From Grifola frondosa (lineage: Eukaryota > Basidiomycota > Agaricomycetes > Polyporales > Grifolaceae): DNA of 64,000 bases. The stretch spans positions 1,798,001 to 1,862,000 of the forward strand of contig LUGG01000001.1 in NCBI GenBank assembly GCA_001683735.1, in the 5' to 3' direction. Shown in pieces: positions 56,916 to 64,000 of the stretch. The position numbers and the translations under genes were made by a program. Each line of letters starts with the position of its first letter. Position 1 is the first letter of the stretch. The notes beneath the pieces were generated by a model. The model searched no databases. It had not been told where the DNA came from and saw only the letters and a list, made by a program, of their open reading frames with translations.

Positions 56916-59900
56916 TCAATGTGTAGTCTGCACGTTAGCATACTGCGTCCAATATTCGAGAGAGGCAGACGCGTCTCCTGCGCCCGACAGAGAAGGCGGA
57001 AGAGGAGGCACCTGATAAGATGACAAACGTGGCGGTTCGGGGAGAGGATTAGCGAGAGGGGGACGGGTCAGTGAGGAGTCATTAGTCGGGTTCGCAGAAG
57101 GAAACGGAACACGGTCCAGGGGTGTCTTGTATTGCTGGTGGGTAGGGGAGGACGCCGCTTGAGCGAGCTGCGGGGAGGATGAGTAGAGGATGGGTGGGGG
57201 CGGAACAGGTATCTGAGGGTAGGAAGCGCTCTGGGCTCCCTGATACGGCGTCTGGACTACAAAATATGTATGGCTCGACCCGTGCGTGTGGGTAGGGGCG
57301 GGCATCGAAGTCGTCCTGTGCAAGTCGGTGAGGGCAGTGACGCTGGGGATGGAGCTGACTCGCTGTAGATCGGTGCTGATGAACGTTGACGGACGGGTGT
57401 TGCTGCCTATGGTCGCGGGCGTGGAGACGATCGCCTCGCCGTCGGGCCCGTACGCCATGCTCCGAGCCTTGAACAGCCTATCCATCTCCCACGCATCCTT
57501 CGCCTTGACATTCGCCGAATCCGCGGCGGAAGGGATCTCAGAACTGGGTCGAGTCGACATCGACGGCTTCCGCTCGTACACAAGGGCAGGATTTGGAGAG
57601 GGAGCGTGCACGCTGGAAGGTTTGGGAGCGCGCGCTACGTCGGCCTCACCATCCTTCCCACTTCTGCCAACGGTGCCGCGGCGATCTCTATGGGTATGTG
57701 CGGACGACATGCGCTCTGGCGAGATCGGCGTCTGAGTGGAACGGCTCGCCGCAGCAGAGTAATCGGTGGACCTGCCGTTCGCAGACGCATGCCGTCTGCT
57801 CTGTCCGCCATCATCCTCAGCACTACTGCTACGATCCCGCCGCCTTGCTCTCTTTCCGGGTAGCGCCGCCCTCGTGCTCCGTCGATCTCGACCCTTCCCT
57901 GGTCCTGCTCCTCTTTGGGGCATCGACCGGAGACTCTACGACCGCCCACTGCTCGCCCATGCCTACGATGCACTCCCATCGGGGTGTTCGTTCCCAGACG
58001 GACTGCGCATCAACTTGAACGTCTCCGTCTGCCTGTTCCGAGTAGAGCTCGACGCCTTGACGCGCTGCGACTTCGTGCCATCGACGGGATTGTTGGTTGC
58101 AGCAACGGCCATGGGCGGAGGGATGTTGATCGGCGGGGCGTAAGGAGTAGGCGGATTAGCAATGATCGACAATCTAGATAGAGCAGAATCGTCCACTGAG
58201 GGTATCGATGGTGCATTCGCAGCGATCTCCGAAGCAGCCGTTTCTGACGTAGTGTCTGGGACGTTGGTCCGTGACGGCGACGGGGGCAATGGCCGCTCAG
58301 TCGACGCAGTATGCGGAGATGAAACCTCAGAAATAGAAGGCAATGGGACCTCGCGTGTCGAGGCTTCCGGGCTCTCCGGAATATTAGGGAGAGGCGGTGA
58401 GACTGAGCGGATGGGAGTCTCAGTGCGCTGATCAACATGCTCAGACGGTGGAGATGGCACAGGTGAGTGCATGGAGACTGGAGACTCGGACGTGGGCATA
58501 TCCAGTACCTGTGTCTCTTCGTGAGCAGCGGCTGCTTCGATATCGGCCACCGCGGTCTTGTCAGATATCACGGGGAGGGGCATTTCCACCATCACAGGAG
58601 TAGTCCCACCTGAACACTTGGCTCATCGGGGTTCGCAATAGTCAATATTCCCGCCGTTGCAGGCTCTTCGATAGAAGCCGAGTAGCGACTGTGCTCCTGG
58701 AAGGATGTGCGGCTCGTCGTTTCTACGGAAGGTGGCGGTATACGCCTGACGGGATCCAAGCCTTTTGCAGAATTGGATGACGCCCGTGGCGCTGACTCTG
58801 GCGCCTGAGGACCTGTGAATGACGGTCTATTGCTTGCATTAGGACCAACATCACTGTGCCAATTATGGCCGATACCATTTTGTGCGACCTTAGTAGTGTC
58901 TGGTCTCCTTAAGACACTAAACCTCTTCACAAGACGGCCCAACATGCTGCTATGTTTCTCCTTCGGCGCACCATGATGCACGGTTTGGAGCGTTAAGGAT
59001 GACGAATGCAATGTGGAATGTGCCCTAGAAGGCTTGCGATGTAAATTCTCCGTCTGAGAATATGTCGGTGTACCAGAAGTAGGCACCAAGACAGGTTTGT
59101 GATGTGTCTGTCCGCCCTCGTGATTCTGGCCGCCAAATAAACCCGCGAACGGTTTCCGACGTTTGCTCAACCTTCGAGGTATCTGGGCATCAGGCGAATC
59201 AAGAGTGTGAAGATGAACTGCAGATGTCGACTGCGACAATGGAGATGGGTTGACTGTCCGATGTCGGCTTACGTTGGTCAGGCTCCTCCTACGAGGGCGT
59301 GAGCTTATGGGACTCTGAAAAACCTATGATTAACGAAGACAGATGGGACGCCAAGCAAAAAAAGCCCACCTCGGGCTCAGCATTCCGTTCACCATTCGCA
59401 CCAATATCATAGGGAGATTCATGATGCCAATTCGTGCCCCAAGGGTCAGTAACATCAAGCATGTCGACCGTGTCGTGAGCGGTTTGGGAAGTCTTGCGAG
59501 ACCTAGGCTTGGTTGCAGGCTCTTGAATTCGGACCTGAGAGGAGGATGGCGTTGGTAGAGGAGAACCAGATGGGGTTCTGCTGGGCCCAGACATGTGAGC
59601 AGGGTCCTGAGTGTGTTCAGGAGCAGGAACCATCGCAGGAAAAGCTGAAGAGAACATGGATGGAGGTCGGCCCTCCTGCACTGGAGCCAAGAGATGGTGG
59701 TTGCGATACCATCGAGGTCCGATTGGATCATGCATGGGGTACTTGGTCCTGAACTGAACAGCAGAAGTGGCAGCATACTCGACTTCCTTATGATACCAAG
59801 GCGGAAGCTCTCCAAGAGGATCTGGAATGATGGAGACGGCATGGGGCATGAAGAGAGGACGAGGACGTGCCAAGAGCTCATTGTCTACGAAGTTCTTCTG

Positions 59901-60191
59901 AGCAGCGAACGAGGAAAACCTCTCTGAAGATGAAGATGGAGACTTGGGCGGGGTATCTGAATGTTTTTTGACAGACTTTCTGGAGAGGAATCCCTTCCCT
60001 CTGGAGAGCTTGCGGCCGTTTACATGTTGGGACTGCATGTGAGGAAGCAGGGGATCCTGGGCATCTGGGGATAGGGTCGTTTGACTGGAAGCTCGAGACT
60101 GCAAATCAAGTGAACTTGAGCGCTTCGTCCGGCTGATCTTGACCGTCGAGTGACGCGGACTCGCCTGTTCATGTTCTTCATGCCTGAACAT
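56916..60191 (-). CDS. Large Ser/Pro-rich disordered protein of unknown function, frameshifted
   Basis: The start at 60191 gives MFRHEEHEQASPRHSTVKIS, a basic Ser-rich segment (RGKGFLSRKSVKKHSD), an ordered-looking block (ELPPWYHKEVEYAATSAVQF, YPMHDPIGPRWYRNHHLL) and VTDPWGTNWHHESPYDIG, then an intron at about 59314-59370. The rest (SKRRKPFAGLFGG, MLGRLVKRFSVLRRPD, long Ser/Pro/Thr stretches, EYWTQYANVQTTH at the end) is low complexity. Frame breaks lie near 58605, 57990 and 57930. The NWHHESPYDIG motif recalls TWHHDGPYEAI in the gene at 38980-41565. A role as a regulatory scaffold is inferred from composition alone. Confidence 0.5.
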
Positions 60192-60450
60192 AGCCAGCGA
60201 GACCAGTGGGGCTTGATTTTGCGATAATTAGTGCGACGGGGACATTGGAACAGAGAAAGAGATGATGCAAACGAGCGTGGAGAGTCCTGCGGAAGGGACA
60301 ACACGTTCCACACGCAAGCCATTGCAACCATTTCCGAGGTCCAGGTCCTCATCACTGCTCCCTGGGGTCCCGCCCTCCAGACCCGCCGTTTGCACATCTG
60401 GAAATTTATCTATCTGCTCTACTCATCCTCAGTCTGGTCTCCCCGTACCT

Positions 60451-63278
60451 ATGGCCACCCTCCGCGTGCTCATCATAGGCAGCGGCGGGCGCGAGCATGC
60501 CTTGGCCTGGAAACTCTCGTTGTCTCCCCTTGTGGATCGCGTATTCGTCTGCCCGGGAAACGGAGGCACACCGCTAGAACCGAAGACATCCAATGTCCCA
60601 TTGTCTCCGCGGACTTCCCTGCTCTTGTCGACTTTGCAGTTCAACATGAGGTACGTTATAAGCCGCCTCGTCCACGATTATGTCTTATCTATTTTCTGTA
60701 GGTATCCCTTGTGTTGCCTGGCCCTGAGCAACCGTTGGTCGATGGGATAGAAACTTACTTCCGCAAAGGTGATTATTCGCCTTCGTCACGGCTTTAACTC
60801 TCCGCCATACAGCACTCTTACTCTGCAACCAGTCGGTATCCCCGTCTTCGGGCCGAGTGCGCTCGCCGCACGCATGGAAGGATCAAAAGCGTTCTCCAAG
60901 GCATTCATGGATCGGCACAATATCCCCACGGCCAAATTCCGTGTCTTTCCTTCCTCGCATGTCGATCAGGCTATCGAATACGTCCGAACATGCGGATTCA
61001 AGGTTGTGCTGAAAGCAAGCGGCTTAGCTGCGGGCAAGGGAGTGTTGATCCCGGAGACGGAGGAAGAGGCCGTTGCTGGCCTGAAGGAGATCATGGTCGA
61101 CAATGTCTTTGGACCAGCAGGTCTGCGACCTAACTCATGTACACCACGTATTATTGAGGAGAATTTATTTTGTCTCAGGCAGCGAAGTCGTTGTCGAAGA
61201 GTTCATGACTGGACCGGAAGTGTCGGTGCTTGCGTTCTCAGACGGTTACACCATCACGCCTCTTCCTGCCGCGCAAGATCACAAACGCATTGGTGAAGGC
61301 GATACGGGACTGAACACTGGCGGTATGGGGGCTTATGCGCCCGCGCCAGTCGCAACGCCTGCTGTGATGAACCAAATCATGAAGGATGTACTGAAGCCAA
61401 CAATCGACGGGTGCGAAGAGAGGGTAGGTCTTTTGGTTACACAGTCACCGCATGCATTGACCTAGTTCTCGGAAGGCTTCCCTTTTGTTGGGATGCTTTT
61501 CACAGGCCTGATGCTCACAGCATCGGGACCGAAAGTTCTCGAGTACAACGTCCGCTTTGGCGATCCCGAGACGGAGGCGCTCTTGCTGCTCCTGGCCGAG
61601 GAAACCGATCTTGCTACTATTCTATTGGTACGAAAATTTCAATCAACGGATAGCATCGTGGTAATAATAGTCATCCCTTAGGCATGCGTAGAACATCGTC
61701 TTGATTCAGTTCAAGTAAAGACCCGACCAGGATTCGGTGTTTCAGTCGTATTGGCCTCTCAAGGTTACCCTGGAAACTATGCAAAGGACAAGGCATTGCT
61801 GTTGGACAGCTCCCTTCAAGTGCGTCGGTTCGTAATTTTTTCGATGCCTCTTATTCACGCTTTGTCTCCTCAGATGTCTTCACATTCCACGCTGGAACAA
61901 CCGTATCAAATGGAAAGACAGTCACGTCTGGTGGTCGTGTCATCGCAGTCTCGGCGTACGCACCAACACTACGGGAAGCCTTGATGCAGTGTATCTCGGA
62001 GTCGAACAGGTCTCTTTCGAAGGTAAAATTTCAGAAGAGACATTGCTCACCGGTTTGTAAATTTGTCATGCCGTCCGATATTAAATTAACTGTCTATATA
62101 GAGCTCTGATAACAAGCCCTTCTGGGGCGCCAAAGTTGACTTATGCACAAGCTGGAGTCTCCGTAGACGCAGGCAACGAGCTCGTGGAGGTCATTAAACC
62201 CTTCGTCCGCGCTATCGCCGTACTGGCGCTGACGCTGAGATCGGAGGCTTCGGTGGTGCGTTCGATCTGAAGGCGACTGGGTACAAGGACCCCGTGTTAG
62301 TGAGCGGCACAGACGGCGTTGGTACTAAACTCCGTGTAGCTGTCGACGTTGGCGTGCACGATTTTGTTGGTACGTTATTGTTACTCGGGAACAGATCATG
62401 CAGCCTGATATTTTTTTCCCGTAGGCGTTGACTTAGTAGCTATGTCCGTCAATGATCTGCTCGTACAAGGTGCCGAGCCTCTGTACTTCCTGGATTACTT
62501 CGCTTGCAGCAAGCTCGATGTGCCCATCGCCGCCAGGGTCATCAAGGGCATTGCTGAAGCATGTCGACAGTCAGATGTGCGCTAATCGGTGGGGAGACCG
62601 CCGAAATGCCCAGCATGTACCACGAAGGTTTGTTGGTCCCGAGCGCGAAGGCAAGAAAAAATAACGATCGCTTCTCTCTTTTAGGTGACTACGACCTCGC
62701 CGGTTTTTCAGTGGGAGCTGTGGAACGGGACATGATTCTTCCCGGCCAGGCATTGCACCCGGCGACGTTCTGCTCGGCGTCTCCTCGTCAGGTGTCCACT
62801 CGAACGGCTTTTCGCTCATACGCAAGGTTGTGTCAATATCGGGGCTAACTTACGCGAGTCCTGCCCTTGGGACGAATCCACGACGCTCGGCGCTGCGCTC
62901 TTGAAGCGACTAAAATCTACGTCAAAACGATCCTGCCTGCGGCGCAAGCCGGGCTCATCAAGGCATGTCGCACATTACCGGTGGCGGTTCATCGAGAACA
63001 TTCCGCGCGTGCTTCCCAAGGGCATGGGGTGCTTTATCGACGCATCAACGTGGGACCTTCTCCCGTCTTCCGATTCCTCATGAAGTATGGAGGAGTCGAG
63101 CCTCTGGAGATGGCGCGGACGTTTAACAACGGATTGGGCATGTCCTTGTGGTCGGCCCGCTTTCGTTGCGCAGACAGTGGAGGCGCTCGCCAAGGCTGGC
63201 GAGAACGAAGTCTACAGGATCGGCGAGGTGACTGCGACGAGCGGTGTTGAGATGCGGAATTTGAATGTTTGGAATTGA
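60451..63278 (+). CDS. ADE5,7: Bifunctional purine enzyme GARS-AIRS (ADE5,7), multiply frameshifted
   Basis: Two steps of IMP synthesis: phosphoribosylglycinamide synthetase (N-half) and phosphoribosylaminoimidazole synthetase (C-half). The GARS half shows [69 protein letters not shown] (ATP-grasp), [20 protein letters not shown] and [15 protein letters not shown]. The AIRS half shows [80 protein letters not shown] and an HITGGGF-like segment, ending MRNLNVWN. Introns are canonical. Frame breaks, nearly all lost bases, lie near 60573, 61875, 61983, 62022, 62217, 62573, 62760, 62865, 62905, 62968, 62990, 63057 and 63143. Being essential, the gene is most likely intact in the organism. Confidence 0.93.
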
Positions 63279-63797
63279 GGATTCAGCTGGAGGCAATCTG
63301 GAGCTGGGGCATAAAATATGAGCCATCTGTTCTTCCTATAGAAGAATGGAGATTCCATTGCTCAGGAGCAGCATAGGAGGTAAAATTACAACTGCATCAC
63401 CGCGACATCAGTTGAGATGTAACATAGATGATGATAGAGTATAGCCATAAGAGACTCGCTACGATATGTAGGTCGGTTAGGATACTGTGCGTTTTATGCA
63501 GGAGACAACAAGGGAGCGGATGAGATGATAACCAAGAAGCGGGCAGATCTCTAAATAGTAGCAACACAAGAAAGCAATGCAAAGTAGATATGGAAGCTGC
63601 GTATGATGGGCGGAGTGGAGGGTCCGAAGTGAATGAAATATGATGACTGCTTAGAGCCAGGTCCTCACACTACAGACAAGCGGAAAGCCAAAAGAAATAC
63701 AAATTACACGGGGGCCGAAGATAAGTACGGAGAGACGTATGCAGTGGATAAGCAAAAAAAACTGATGCAAGCGTATACCGAGGACGTCATGTCCATT
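63279..63797. other. Convergent intergenic, about 520 nt
   Basis: 3' flanks of ADE5,7 and of the minus-strand gene at the right edge. No gene was recognised. Confidence 0.45.
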
Positions 63798-64000
63798 TTA
63801 AGCCGAAACGGACACTTCTTTCGCCGTATCAGGTGCGGCGGTAGCCACAGCGGCAAAGGAAACAGGAAGCTTGGTGATCGTCTGCTCCTGGAGGACTGGA
63901 GCGACGCCATTAAGCTCCGCCTTGAATCTCCTACGCAAAAATGAGAATGCGAGATTTCAAACGAACGCTCCTCTAACCTTTGGAGTCTGGTCAGGCGAGT
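63798..64000 (-). CDS. 3' end of an unidentified minus-strand gene, partial
   Basis: Reading leftward from the window edge, a last exon follows a GTTAGA...GCGTAG intron (about 63926-63972) and encodes RFKAELNGVAPVLQEQTITK, then LPVSFAAVATAAP and VSVSA before the stop at 63798-63800. Joining in phase with the upstream TRLTRLQR segment supports a real gene end. Too little is present to name it. Confidence 0.35.

Noticed and set aside
1..64000. CRISPR arrays, bacterial-type operons, riboswitches or prophage segments.
   Set aside because: No regularly spaced direct repeats, ribosome-binding sites or phage genes; the introns and gene families are eukaryotic.

Overview
The window reads as nuclear DNA of a filamentous basidiomycete, most likely a wood- or litter-decaying Agaricomycete. 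Genes are intron-rich, with short (about 45-70 nt) GT-AG introns and many very small exons. The families present are an Agaricomycete set: an HNH nuclease family, phosphotransferases with a Cys-rich N-terminal finger, a GH5 cellulase with a CBM1, Kre9-like secreted proteins and large Ser/Pro-rich disordered proteins. No viral, organellar or bacterial segment was seen.

Layout. 0-2.6 kb: 3' part of a LYR-motif mitochondrial gene (minus) and an HNH-nuclease gene. 3.1-5.0 kb: secreted CBM1-GH5 endoglucanase with its own TATA box. 5.3-14.7 kb: housekeeping block with the ribosome-export GTPase LSG1, an FHA checkpoint kinase, S-formylglutathione hydrolase and a lipase-like hydrolase with a long disordered N-terminus. 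15.3-22.2 kb: two phosphotransferase-family genes transcribed away from each other, separated by a roughly 3.5-kb palindromic unit (arms of about 1.5 kb, spacer of about 0.5 kb). Each arm carries a copy of a predicted two-exon micro-gene. 22.7-25.0 kb: a Kre9-like secreted protein and a very small C2H2 protein. 26.1-37.6 kb: a Tea1-like kelch/coiled-coil protein, RRP5 and SF3A2. 37.7-43.6 kb: an RNase T1-like secreted ribonuclease, a Pro-rich protein and the replication factor SLD2. 44.3-50.6 kb: an F-box protein, proteasome subunit RPN5, mitoribosomal mS23 and a tiny Cys-containing protein. 51.0-63.3 kb: an Lnt-like membrane amidase-fold protein, three basidiomycete-type proteins of unknown function and the bifunctional purine enzyme ADE5,7. 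The right edge holds the 3' end of an unidentified minus-strand gene.

The genes do not form one pathway; this is an ordinary fungal gene neighbourhood with one accessory-looking island (about 15.3-25 kb). A strong technical signal runs through the window. At least ten genes that should be intact, including ADE5,7, LSG1, RRP5, SLD2, the F-box gene and the cellulase, are broken by isolated one-base losses, often in short homopolymers, while their splice sites and flanking codons stay perfect. Other genes (checkpoint kinase, formylglutathione hydrolase, lipase-like protein, SF3A2, RPN5, mS23, Lnt-like) are clean. This looks like unpolished long-read sequence rather than mass pseudogenization, so the frameshifted genes are annotated as genes and the breaks are noted. 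All functional calls come from reading translated motifs by eye; no database search was run.
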